A stretch of DNA of 62,144 nucleotides, taken from contig CACCFV010000002.1 in assembly GCA_902544985.1 (NCBI GenBank), forward strand, positions 81,177-143,320. Reading direction: 5' to 3'. Positions 9,983-19,936 of the stretch are shown here, in pieces (positions within the stretch are counted from its first letter, which is position 1; every line of letters starts with the position of its first letter). Position numbers and translations under genes: made by a program. Source of the stretch: an uncultured Pelagibacteraceae bacterium (GTDB taxonomy: Bacteria > Pseudomonadota > Alphaproteobacteria > Pelagibacterales > Pelagibacteraceae). The notes beneath the pieces were generated by a model, which was given only the letters and a program-made list of their open reading frames with translations, did no database searches and was not told the origin of the DNA.

Positions 9983-11088
9983 AAAGTTATCCAATAGCTA
10001 AATCAAGAAGAGTGAGAAGTACTCCGTATACTTCAAGAATTGAAAATCAAGGTGTGACTGCCTACACAGTTTATAATCATATGCTGTTACCAGCAGCATT
10101 TGGATCTTTAGAAGAATCCTGTGATCATTTAAAAAAAGATGTTCAAGTATGGGATGTATCAGCAGAAAGACAGGTTGAAATTTCAGGCAATGATGCAGCG
10201 AAACTTGTTCAACTTATGACCTGTAGAGATTTATCCAATTCCAAAATTGGCAGATGTTATTATTGCCCAATAATTGATGAAAGTGGAAATTTAGTAAATG
10301 ATCCAGTTATTTTAAAGCTAGCTGAAGATAGATGGTGGATCTCAATTGCTGACTCCGATGTTATTTTTTTTGCAAAAGGATTAGCATCAGGTAATAAATT
10401 CAATGTAAATATTTTTGAGCCTAATGTTGACATCCTAGCAATTCAAGGACCCAAATCTTTTGATTTGATGGAAAAAATTTTTGGTAAGGAGATAAAAGAG
10501 TTAAAATTTTTTGGATTTAATTATTATGATTATAAGGGTGTAAAACATTTAATTGCTAGATCTGGTTGGTCAAAACAAGGAGGTTTTGAGATCTATGTTG
10601 AAAATACTAAATCCGGATTAGATTTATATGATCAACTCTTTGTATTAGGAAAAGAATTCAATGTAAAAGCTGGATGTCCAAATTTAATTGAAAGAATAGA
10701 AAGTGGTTTACTTTCTTATGGAAACGATTTTGACAATAATGATAATCCATTTGAATGTGGTTTTGAAAAGTATGTAAATCTAGATACAGATATAGATTTT
10801 TTAGGTAAGGAAAGACTGAAAAAGATTCAAAAAGACGGGATCAAAAGAAAATTAATGGGTGTTCAGATTGATACTAGTAGAATTAATTTAACTAAATCTC
10901 TTAATATTAAAGATGAAAAAGGAAATTTAATTGGGGATTTAAGATCTGCCTGTTATTCACCTCATTTTAAAAAGTCTATAGGTATTGCGATGATAAATGA
11001 GCCACATTGTAAAGCATCCGCTTCAGGATTATTGGAAATTGATGGAAATTTAATAGCTGTAAAAGTTTGCGATTTACCTTTCATCTAG
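9979..11088 (+). CDS. dmdA: Dimethylsulfoniopropionate demethylase DmdA
   Basis: GcvT-family enzyme that moves a methyl group from DMSP to tetrahydrofolate, giving methylmercaptopropionate and 5-methyl-THF. The 369 aa length matches known DmdA proteins. Recognisable blocks are [50 protein letters not shown] and [16 protein letters not shown]. The DmdA-type N-terminus and the dmdB/dmdC partners separate it from aminomethyltransferase and other GcvT relatives. It is last of the operon; asd follows after 15 bp. Confidence 0.95.
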   Translation: MKSYPIAKSRRVRSTPYTSRIENQGVTAYTVYNHMLLPAAFGSLEESCDHLKKDVQVWDVSAERQVEISGNDAAKLVQLMTCRDLSNSKIGRCYYCPIIDESGNLVNDPVILKLAEDRWWISIADSDVIFFAKGLASGNKFNVNIFEPNVDILAIQGPKSFDLMEKIFGKEIKELKFFGFNYYDYKGVKHLIARSGWSKQGGFEIYVENTKSGLDLYDQLFVLGKEFNVKAGCPNLIERIESGLLSYGNDFDNNDNPFECGFEKYVNLDTDIDFLGKERLKKIQKDGIKRKLMGVQIDTSRINLTKSLNIKDEKGNLIGDLRSACYSPHFKKSIGIAMINEPHCKASASGLLEIDGNLIAVKVCDLPFI

Positions 11089-11103
11089 TATAAAACCTAC
11101 ATC

Positions 11104-12111
11104 ATGAATATAGCAATAGTAGGAGCAACAGGTAATGTTGGAAGAAAAACTCTGGAAGTTCTCGAAAAAAAAGGACTTACTTCAGGAAATCTTTACTTAG
11201 TTGCTTCGTCTAAAAGCGCTGGAAAAAAAATTCATTTTCAAGGTAAAGATATTATAGTGAGTGAATTAGAAAATTTTGATTTTTCCAAAGTTAAAATCGC
11301 TTTTTTTGCAGCAGGTGGTAAAATTTCTGAAAAATTTGCAGAAAAAGCAGCCAAGCATTGTCTAGTAATAGATAATTCAAGTTTTTTCAGAATGGATCCG
11401 GATGTTCCTTTAATAGTCCCACAGGTAAATTCAGATGCTTTAAACAATATTAAAAAAAATATTATTGCAAATCCTAATTGTTCAACAGCACAATTAGTAA
11501 TCGCATTAAAGCCATTACATGATTTATTTGTAATTAAAAGAATAGTTGTTTCAACATACCAATCCGTTTCTGGTGCTGGCAAAGCATCAATGGATGAATT
11601 GATTAAACAAACTAAATTAGCTTTAGATGGTAAAGATATTAAATCTGAAAATTTTACAAAACCAATTGCTTTTAATGCAATCCCGCATATCGATGTTTTT
11701 TCAGAAGATGGCTACACGAAAGAAGAATTAAAAATGAGAAACGAGACTAAAAAAATCTTAGATGACAAAATCGATCTAACAGCAACATGTGTTAGGTTAC
11801 CAATATCTGTTTCTCACTCAGAATCGGTAAATATTCAATTTGAGAAAACTTTTTCTTTAGAGCAAATAAATAAAGCACTGAATAGTTTTGATGGTTGCAA
11901 AGTAATTGATGAAAGAATTGATGGAGGTTACTCGACACCATTAGAGGCAGAAGGAAAAGATGAAACTTTTATTTCAAGGATTAGAGAAGATAAAACAATA
12001 AAAAATGGATTAAATTTGTGGATTGTATCTGATAATCTTCTAAGAGGCGCTGCATTGAATGCAGTTGAAATAGCTGAAACATTAATTAAAAATAATTTTT
12101 ATGGAAAATAA
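11104..12111 (+). CDS. asd: Aspartate-semialdehyde dehydrogenase
   Basis: NADPH enzyme reducing aspartyl phosphate to aspartate semialdehyde, the branch point to lysine/DAP, threonine and methionine. The 335 aa product begins with the Rossmann motif IAIVGATGNVGR and carries catalytic Cys126 in NPNCSTAQLV. The substrate motif VSGAGKASMDEL and the later RLPISVSHSESVN are present. Its 3' end overlaps sdhC by 11 bp. Confidence 0.96.
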   Translation: MNIAIVGATGNVGRKTLEVLEKKGLTSGNLYLVASSKSAGKKIHFQGKDIIVSELENFDFSKVKIAFFAAGGKISEKFAEKAAKHCLVIDNSSFFRMDPDVPLIVPQVNSDALNNIKKNIIANPNCSTAQLVIALKPLHDLFVIKRIVVSTYQSVSGAGKASMDELIKQTKLALDGKDIKSENFTKPIAFNAIPHIDVFSEDGYTKEELKMRNETKKILDDKIDLTATCVRLPISVSHSESVNIQFEKTFSLEQINKALNSFDGCKVIDERIDGGYSTPLEAEGKDETFISRIREDKTIKNGLNLWIVSDNLLRGAALNAVEIAETLIKNNFYGK

Positions 12112-12484
12112 ACCTCCTCTATCACCACATATTCAAATTTATAGATGGCATATTTCCTCTTTGGTTTCCATTACTCATAGAATTACAGGAGTGATAAATA
12201 TTATTGGAATTACTTTTATTTGCATTTGGTCTTGTTTACTTCTTCTTGGTGAAAATAATTATGAAGTAATTAATTTATTTTTAAAATCATTATTTGGGAA
12301 ATTTATCATTTTAGGAATCACATGGTCTTTTTCATTTCAAATATTAAGTGAAATTCGACACTTGATAATGGATCTAGGTTATGGTTTTGAACTGAAGATA
12401 ACTAGGATCACGGGTTTAATAGTAATATTTGGATCAATAATTTTGACGATTATTTTTTTTACATTAGGAAAAAATTTTATTTAG
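12101..12484 (+). CDS. sdhC: Succinate dehydrogenase cytochrome b556 subunit SdhC, usual heme ligand missing
   Basis: Membrane anchor of complex II. The 127 aa product has the family N-terminus (LSPHIQIYRWHISS), the quinone-site signature SITHRITGV (Ser23, Arg27) and three hydrophobic segments. The block FQILSEIRHLIMDLGY aligns with E. coli YHVVVGIRHMMMDFGY. The axial heme b ligand, E. coli His84, is Gln80 here (codon CAA at 12338-12340), while the later His (E. coli 91) is kept as His87. It starts inside asd; sdhD follows after 1 bp. Confidence 0.93.
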   Translation: MENKPPLSPHIQIYRWHISSLVSITHRITGVINIIGITFICIWSCLLLLGENNYEVINLFLKSLFGKFIILGITWSFSFQILSEIRHLIMDLGYGFELKITRITGLIVIFGSIILTIIFFTLGKNFI

Positions 12485-12485
12485 T

Positions 12486-12809
12486 ATGATTAGTGCGACT
12501 AAAAAATGGATTTTTTTAAAGATCAGTGGAGTTTTGTTAGTGCCATTGATGACATGGTTTATTTTAAATTTCACAATGATTTATGATAAAGAATACTTAA
12601 ATCTAATAGAATTTTTTACAATGCCTTTATCTAAATTTTTATTTAGTATTTTTATAATAAATGCTTATTTTTTTTCAGCTTTAAGTATAAGTGAGGTTTT
12701 TGAGGATTATATTAAAAATGATAAAATCAAAAGTGTCGCAAATAAGCTTTTATATGCATCAGCAGTAGTAATTCCTCTAATTACAATTATATTAATCTCT
12801 AGCTTATGA
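12486..12809 (+). CDS. sdhD: Succinate dehydrogenase membrane anchor SdhD, no histidines
   Basis: Second membrane anchor of complex II, 107 aa with three hydrophobic segments (about residues 10-32, 51-70 and 85-105). The [11 protein letters not shown] block aligns with E. coli MWQVLTDYVK, keeping the quinone-site Tyr (Tyr75 here, Tyr83 in E. coli). The heme ligand equivalent to E. coli His71 falls on Phe63 (12672-12674), and the whole protein contains no histidine. Identification rests on position between sdhC and sdhA plus the EDY motif. It overlaps sdhA by 4 bp. Confidence 0.9.
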   Translation: MISATKKWIFLKISGVLLVPLMTWFILNFTMIYDKEYLNLIEFFTMPLSKFLFSIFIINAYFFSALSISEVFEDYIKNDKIKSVANKLLYASAVVIPLITIILISSL

Positions 12810-14581
12810 GTTCATATAAAATAATAGATCATGAATATGACGTTGTAGTCCTAGGTGCTGGTGGTTCTGGCTTAAGAGCCGCTGTTGGTTTAAGTGAAGC
12901 AGGATTAAAAACTGCATGTATTTCAAAAGTATTTCCAACAAGAAGTCATACTTCTGCTGCGCAAGGTGGAATTTCAGCTGCCCTTGGAAACATGGGCGAA
13001 GACGACTGGCGTTGGCATATGTATGATACTGTAAAAGGAGCAGATTGGTTAGGAGACCAAGATAGCATTGAGTACCTTTGTAAAGAAGCTCCTAAAGCAG
13101 TGATTGAATTGGAAAAATATGGTGTCCCATTTAGCAGAACAGAGGATGGCAAAATTTATCAAAGACCTTTTGGTGGTATGACCAAAAATTATGGAAATGG
13201 AATAGTCCAAAGAACATGTGCTGCAGCCGATCGAACAGGACACGCAATTTTGCACACTTTATATGGTCAAGCTTTAAAACATAAGACAGAGTTTTTTATT
13301 GAGTATTTTGCTCTCGATCTTTTAATGAAAGATGGGGAATGTAAAGGATTGATAGCATGGAATTTAAATGATGGAACTATTCATCGATTTAGATCTCATA
13401 TTGTTATTATAGCTACAGGCGGCTACGGAAAAGTTTACTATTCTGCAACATCTGCTCATACATGTACTGGCGATGGAAATGCAATGGTGCTAAGAGCAGG
13501 TCTACCGTTACAAGATATGGAGTTTGTGCAATTTCATCCAACCGGAATTTATGGACACGGTACCTTAATAACAGAAGGTGCGAGAGGTGAAGGAGGTTAT
13601 CTTACAAATTCTAAAGGCGAAAGATTTATGGAAAGATACGCGCCTAAAGCTAAGGATTTAGCATCACGTGATGTTGTAAGTAGGTCAATGTCAATTGAAA
13701 TTAATGAAGGAAGAGGAGTTGGAAAAGATCAAGATCATGTTCATTTGAACTTAAGTCATCTAGATAAAGAAATTATAGAAAGTAGATTGCCAGGTATTAC
13801 AGATGCAGCAAGATTATTTGCCAATGTAGATGTTACTAAGGAGCCAATTCCAGTTGTACCTACAGTTCATTATAACATGGGTGGTATACCAACAAATTAT
13901 AAAGCAGAAGTTTTGACTGTAAATGGTTCTGAAAAAACTGTTCCAGGACTTATGGCTATAGGGGAAGCAGCTTGTGTTTCAGTTCATGGAGCAAATAGAT
14001 TGGGCTCTAACTCTTTGATTGATCTTGTTGTTTTTGGAAGAGCAGCTGCAAAAAGAGCTGCTGAACTAATTAAACCTGGTACACCACATGAGGAGATCAG
14101 TGAATCAGAAACTCAAAAATGTTTAGATCGTTTTGATAAGATTAGAAACTCTGATGGAGATATTGGTACTGCTGAACTAAGACTGTCCATGCAAAAAACA
14201 ATGCAATCAAAATGTGCGGTTTTTAGAACAGAGAAAACACTTAAAGAGGGTGTTGATGAAATACGACAAACATTTGATGGATTGGATTCTTTATCAGTTA
14301 AAGATAAATCATTAATATTTAATACTGACCTAGTAGAAACTTTAGAATTTGATAATTTAATTAGACAAGCTGTTGTGACAGTTGACTCCGCTTATAATAG
14401 GAAAGAAAGTAGAGGAGCTCATGCAAGAGAAGATTATCCAAAAAGAGATGATGAGAAGTTTATGCAACATACATTAGCTTGGTGTGATGGAAAAAAATCA
14501 AAAATAAGTTATAGAGATGTTCATAAGTCTACATTAACCAATGAAGTACAGTATTTTCCACCTCAGGAGAGAGTATATTAA
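12806..14581 (+). CDS. sdhA: Succinate dehydrogenase flavoprotein subunit SdhA
   Basis: Covalent-FAD subunit oxidising succinate to fumarate. The 591 aa product shows the dinucleotide-binding [14 protein letters not shown], the FAD-linked histidine in [18 protein letters not shown], substrate residues in [11 protein letters not shown] and [16 protein letters not shown], and [17 protein letters not shown]. Length and motifs are normal. The stop and the sdhB start share one base (TAATG). Confidence 0.98.
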   Translation: MSSYKIIDHEYDVVVLGAGGSGLRAAVGLSEAGLKTACISKVFPTRSHTSAAQGGISAALGNMGEDDWRWHMYDTVKGADWLGDQDSIEYLCKEAPKAVIELEKYGVPFSRTEDGKIYQRPFGGMTKNYGNGIVQRTCAAADRTGHAILHTLYGQALKHKTEFFIEYFALDLLMKDGECKGLIAWNLNDGTIHRFRSHIVIIATGGYGKVYYSATSAHTCTGDGNAMVLRAGLPLQDMEFVQFHPTGIYGHGTLITEGARGEGGYLTNSKGERFMERYAPKAKDLASRDVVSRSMSIEINEGRGVGKDQDHVHLNLSHLDKEIIESRLPGITDAARLFANVDVTKEPIPVVPTVHYNMGGIPTNYKAEVLTVNGSEKTVPGLMAIGEAACVSVHGANRLGSNSLIDLVVFGRAAAKRAAELIKPGTPHEEISESETQKCLDRFDKIRNSDGDIGTAELRLSMQKTMQSKCAVFRTEKTLKEGVDEIRQTFDGLDSLSVKDKSLIFNTDLVETLEFDNLIRQAVVTVDSAYNRKESRGAHAREDYPKRDDEKFMQHTLAWCDGKKSKISYRDVHKSTLTNEVQYFPPQERVY

Positions 14582-15360
14582 TGGTACAAATCAGTTTACC
14601 TGAGAATTCCAAAACAAAAAAAGGTAAATATTTTAAGGACAAAACTGGCTCAAAAAATTTAAGAAAAGTTAATGTTTATAGATGGGATCCATCTTCAGGA
14701 GAAGGTCCAAGAATCGACACTTATGAAGTTGATATGGATAACTGTCCATCCAAAGTATTGGATATTTTAAATAAAATTAAAAATGAAATAGACCCCACCC
14801 TTGCTTACAGACGATCATGTGCTCACGGTGTATGTGGATCGTGTGCAATGAATATAGGTGGTAAAAATGGTCTTGCTTGCACAACTCCTCATGAAAATAT
14901 TGATGGAGATATTGATATTTATCCGTTGCCACACTTAAAAGTTAAAAAAGATCTAATCGGAGATTTAGATGGATTATACAAGCAATATAAATCTATTGAA
15001 CCTTGGTTAAAATCAAGTTCAAAATCTGAGTCAGCTGAGTTAATTCAGTCAAAAGAAGATAGAGCTAAGCTTGATGGTGCTTATGAATGTATTATGTGCG
15101 CATGTTGTTCTACTTCTTGCCCAAGTTATTGGTGGAATGGAGATAAGTACTTAGGACCAGCAGTTTTATTACAAGCTTATAGATGGATTATTGATAGTAG
15201 AGATGAGGAAAGACAAGCTAGATTAAAAAAAGTAGCAGATGAACTTAAATTGTATCGTTGTCATACTATTTTGAACTGTACTAGTGCATGCCCTAAAGGT
15301 TTAAACCCTGCAAAAGCAATTGCTGAAATAAAGAAAATGTTAGCAACAGCCAATATTTAA
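14581..15360 (+). CDS. sdhB: Succinate dehydrogenase iron-sulfur subunit SdhB
   Basis: Electron-transfer subunit linking FAD to the quinone site. The 259 aa product has the [2Fe-2S] cysteines in [16 protein letters not shown] plus a following Cys, and the [4Fe-4S]/[3Fe-4S] motifs [16 protein letters not shown] and [17 protein letters not shown]. All iron-sulfur ligands look intact, so electron transfer should work even though the anchors lack the usual heme ligands. Confidence 0.98.
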   Translation: MVQISLPENSKTKKGKYFKDKTGSKNLRKVNVYRWDPSSGEGPRIDTYEVDMDNCPSKVLDILNKIKNEIDPTLAYRRSCAHGVCGSCAMNIGGKNGLACTTPHENIDGDIDIYPLPHLKVKKDLIGDLDGLYKQYKSIEPWLKSSSKSESAELIQSKEDRAKLDGAYECIMCACCSTSCPSYWWNGDKYLGPAVLLQAYRWIIDSRDEERQARLKKVADELKLYRCHTILNCTSACPKGLNPAKAIAEIKKMLATANI

Positions 15361-15402
15361 ACAATAGACTAATAAGAATTTTTACTCTAAAAGATCCTAT
15401 TC

Positions 15403-16896
15403 ATGAAATTAATTGAACATTTTGTAGGTGGAAAAATAATTCCCGGAAGTTCAGATAAAAAAGGAAAAGTTTTTAATCCCGCTACTGGTGAACAGGAAAA
15501 GGAAGTAAGACTTGCCTCCTCTAGTGACTTAGACCAAGCAGTAGTAATTGCAAAAAAAGCTTTTGAGACATGGTCATTAAAACCTTCACTTCAAAGAGCA
15601 AGGATAATGTTTAAATTTAAAGAGTTAATTGAAAAAAATTCTGATGAATTGACACAATTAATTGTTTCTGAACACGGAAAAGTTTATGAGGATGCAAAAG
15701 GCTCATTAACACGAGGATTAGAAGTTGTAGAATTTGCTTGTGGAATTCCACATTTACTTAAAGGAGAATTTTCAGAAAATGTAGGGACAGATGTTGACAG
15801 CTGGTCAATTCGTCAACCACTAGGAGTTGTTGCTGGAATAACACCATTTAATTTTCCAGCTATGGTTCCAATGTGGATGTTTCCAATTGCTATTGCATGT
15901 GGAAATACATTTATATTAAAGCCATCAGAAAAAGACCCCTCTTGTGCAGTAAGATTAGCAGAATTATTGAAAGAAGCTGGTCTTCCAGACGGTGTATTTA
16001 ATGTGATAAATGGAGACAAAGAAGCAGTAGATGCAATTTTAAATAACAAAGATATTAAAGCAGTTAGTTTTGTTGGTTCAACTCCTATTGCTAAATATAT
16101 TTATGAAAATTCAGCAAAAAATGAAAAAAGAGTTCAGGCATTAGGAGGAGCTAAAAATCATTTAGTAGTAATGCCAGACTGTGATTTAGATGGTGCTGTG
16201 AATGGCTTAATGGGTGCAGCTTATGGCTCCGCTGGAGAAAGATGTATGGCTCAGTCAGTGGCTGTAGCAGTTGGTGATATTGGAGATGAATTAGTGTCTA
16301 GATTATCAAAAAAAGCAGAGGCTTTAAAAGTTGGACCAGGAATGGACAAAAACTCAGAAATGGGCCCTTTAGTCACTAAAGAACATTTAGAAAAAGTAAA
16401 AAGTTATGTTGATTTGGGTGTAAAAGAGGGTGCGAAATTAGTTGTCGATGGAAGAAATTTAAAGTTACAAGGATATGAAAATGGCTTTTACATTGGTGGC
16501 TGTTTATTTGATAACGTGAAAAAAGATATGAGGATTTATAAGGAGGAAATATTTGGCCCAGTTCTATCTGTAGTTAGAGTTAAAACTTTTGAGGAAGCTT
16601 CTAAATTAATAAATGATCATGAATACGGAAATGGCGTAAGTATTTATACAAGAGATGGAGACGCTGGAAGAACATTTGCAAGCAAGATTCAAGTTGGAAT
16701 GGTTGGTATAAATGTACCAATACCTGTTCCGATGGCTTTTCATAGTTTTGGTGGTTGGAAGAGGTCTTTGTTTGGAGATAGTGCGATGCATGGGATGGAA
16801 GGAATAAAATTTTATACTAAATTAAAAACTATAACTTCAAGATGGCCCTCAGGAATTAGATCTAATGCTGAATTTGTGATGCCAACAATGAAATAA
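15403..16896 (+). CDS. mmsA: CoA-acylating (methyl)malonate-semialdehyde dehydrogenase
   Basis: Aldehyde dehydrogenase that converts methylmalonate semialdehyde (or malonate semialdehyde) with CoA and NAD to propionyl-CoA (or acetyl-CoA). The 497 aa product has the MmsA-type region GVVAGITPFNFPAMVPMW, the glycine motif FVGSTPIAKYI, catalytic Cys281 in GERCMAQS and the C-terminal SFGGWKRSLFGD. It may serve valine, inositol or 3-hydroxypropionate-type breakdown, including C3 units from DMSP; that link is inference. The 42-bp gap before it shows no convincing promoter. mdh follows after 6 bp. Confidence 0.92.
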   Translation: MKLIEHFVGGKIIPGSSDKKGKVFNPATGEQEKEVRLASSSDLDQAVVIAKKAFETWSLKPSLQRARIMFKFKELIEKNSDELTQLIVSEHGKVYEDAKGSLTRGLEVVEFACGIPHLLKGEFSENVGTDVDSWSIRQPLGVVAGITPFNFPAMVPMWMFPIAIACGNTFILKPSEKDPSCAVRLAELLKEAGLPDGVFNVINGDKEAVDAILNNKDIKAVSFVGSTPIAKYIYENSAKNEKRVQALGGAKNHLVVMPDCDLDGAVNGLMGAAYGSAGERCMAQSVAVAVGDIGDELVSRLSKKAEALKVGPGMDKNSEMGPLVTKEHLEKVKSYVDLGVKEGAKLVVDGRNLKLQGYENGFYIGGCLFDNVKKDMRIYKEEIFGPVLSVVRVKTFEEASKLINDHEYGNGVSIYTRDGDAGRTFASKIQVGMVGINVPIPVPMAFHSFGGWKRSLFGDSAMHGMEGIKFYTKLKTITSRWPSGIRSNAEFVMPTMK

Positions 16897-16899
16897 TAA

Positions 16900-17864
<965 letters not shown>

Positions 17865-17865
<1 letters not shown>

Positions 17866-19025
17866 TGGATATACACGAGCATCAGGCAAAACAAATTTTA
17901 AAAAAATTTGGTGCGACTGTACCAGAAGGTGTATTTGGTTTAACGGTTGAGGAACTTTTAAAGAAATGTAAGTCATTAAAAACAGAAAAATATGTTTTAA
18001 AAGCTCAAATTCATGCAGGTGGAAGAGGGAAAGCGGGAGGTGTTAAAATTCTGAATAATCTCGAAGAACTTGAGAAATCAGCCAAAGAACTTTTAGGAAA
18101 AAAATTAATAACTCATCAGACAGGACCTGAAGGAAGAGAAGTTAAAAGATTATATGTTGAAGTTTCATCAGATATCGAGAAAGAATTTTATTTATCATGT
18201 TTGGTAGATAGAGCTACTTCAAAAATTGCTTTTATCTCTAGTGATCAAGGTGGAATGGACATTGAGGATGTAGCAAATAAATCACCTGACAAAATTTTGA
18301 CAACTAAAGTAGAATTAAAAGACGAAATTTCAAATGAGGAGTGTGAAAAGATTATTCAAATATTTAAATTAGAGAACAATCCAAAAAACGAGGCAATATC
18401 TTTAGTTAAATCAATCTATAAGATGTTTGTTGAAACTGATGCAAATATGGTTGAAATAAATCCTTTAATACTCACAAAAGAAAAGAAAATTATTTGTTTA
18501 GATGCAAAGGTAAATTTTGATAGTAACGCTTTATTTAGACATCCTGAAATTTTAGAACTTAGAGATTTGAATGAGGAAGATCCTACTGAAATTGAAGCTA
18601 GTAAACATGACCTAGCTTATATCAAATTAGATGGCAGTATTGGATGTATGGTTAACGGAGCTGGTTTAGCAATGGCTACAATGGATATAATAAAATTATA
18701 TGGAGAAGAGCCAGCAAATTTTTTAGATGTTGGCGGGGGAGCATCAAAAGAAAAGGTCTCAGCGGCTTTCAAAATAATTTTGTCAGATAAAAATGTAAAA
18801 GGTATATTAATAAATATTTTTGGTGGCATAATGCGATGTGATGTTCTAGCTCAAGGCGTTGTAGATGCTGCAAAAGAAATGAAAATCAATGTTCCTTTGG
18901 TAGTCAGACTAGCTGGTACAAATTTTAAAGAAGGTAAAGAAATATTAGATAATTCAGGTTTAAAATTAATATCTGCTGAAAATTTAGATGACGCAGCCAA
19001 AAAAATTGTTGAGGCAATTAAGTAA
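17865..19025 (+). CDS. sucC: Succinyl-CoA ligase beta subunit SucC
   Basis: Nucleotide-binding subunit of succinyl-CoA synthetase. The 386 aa product starts MDIHEHQAKQILKKFG and has the ATP-grasp motif AQIHAGGRGKAGGVK, the METDANMVEINPL-type segment (VETDANMVEINPLI) and GSIGCMVNGAGLAMATMDI. It is immediately followed by sucD with no gap. Confidence 0.98.
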
Positions 19026-19901
19026 ATGTCAGTTTTAGTCAATAAAAATACTAGATTAATCTGTCAAGGATTTACAGGTTCCCATGGAACATTTCACTCT
19101 GAGCAAGCAATAAAATATGGAACAAATTTAGTAGGTGGAGTGACACCAAAAAAAGGTGGCCAAAAACATTTGGGCCTTCCAGTTTTTAATACAGTGAAAG
19201 AGGCAAGAGAATCCGAGGGAGCTAATGCAACTATGATATACGTCCCAGCTAAATTTGCAGCCTCAGCAATTATTGAAGCAATAGATGCATCTATAGAACT
19301 AATTGTATGTATAACTGAAGGGATTCCCATTCAGGATATGTTAAAAGTTAAACAGAGATTGAATAACTCAAAAAGTAGACTGATTGGCCCCAACTGTCCA
19401 GGTGTCATAACTCCTGATGAGTGTAAAATTGGCATAATGCCCGGCAGCATTCATAAAAAAGGAACAGTTGGAATAGTTTCAAGATCAGGGACTTTAACTT
19501 ATGAAGCAGTAGCTCAGACTACAGAAAATGGATTAGGACAATCAACTTGTATTGGAATTGGAGGTGATCCTATCAATGGTACAAATTTTATAGATTGTCT
19601 AGATCTATTTTTAAACGACGCGGATACTCAATCAATTTTAATGATTGGTGAAATTGGAGGGACAGCTGAGGAAGAGGCTGCAGATTTCATTAAAAATCAT
19701 AAAATAAAAAAACCAATTGTTGGATTTATAGCAGGTGTTACTGCCCCACCAGGACGAAGAATGGGTCATGCAGGAGCCATAATTTCAGGTGGCAAAGGTG
19801 GCGCAAAGGAAAAGATTAAAAAAATGGAGGATTGTGGAATAACCATGGCCAACTCTCCATCAAAGATTGGAAAAACATTATTAAATAAATTGTCTAATTG
19901 A
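19026..19901 (+). CDS. sucD: Succinyl-CoA ligase alpha subunit SucD
   Basis: CoA-binding subunit carrying the phospho-histidine. The 291 aa product has the CoA site [17 protein letters not shown], the [20 protein letters not shown] block and the active-site histidine in [16 protein letters not shown]. The stop codon overlaps a candidate -35 box for sucA. Confidence 0.98.
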   Translation: MSVLVNKNTRLICQGFTGSHGTFHSEQAIKYGTNLVGGVTPKKGGQKHLGLPVFNTVKEARESEGANATMIYVPAKFAASAIIEAIDASIELIVCITEGIPIQDMLKVKQRLNNSKSRLIGPNCPGVITPDECKIGIMPGSIHKKGTVGIVSRSGTLTYEAVAQTTENGLGQSTCIGIGGDPINGTNFIDCLDLFLNDADTQSILMIGEIGGTAEEEAADFIKNHKIKKPIVGFIAGVTAPPGRRMGHAGAIISGGKGGAKEKIKKMEDCGITMANSPSKIGKTLLNKLSN

Positions 19902-19925
19902 AAAATTTCTTTCTAGGTCTATATT
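19898..19925 (+). promoter_or_regulatory. Candidate promoter for sucAB-lpd
   Basis: TTGAAA (19898-19903) and TATATT (19920-19925) are 16 bp apart; each box matches 5 of 6 consensus bases. The -35 overlaps the sucD stop. The expected transcription start near 19932 leaves only about 5 nt before the sucA ATG at 19937, which has no ribosome binding site. Confidence 0.5.
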
Positions 19926-19936
19926 AACTAATAGCG

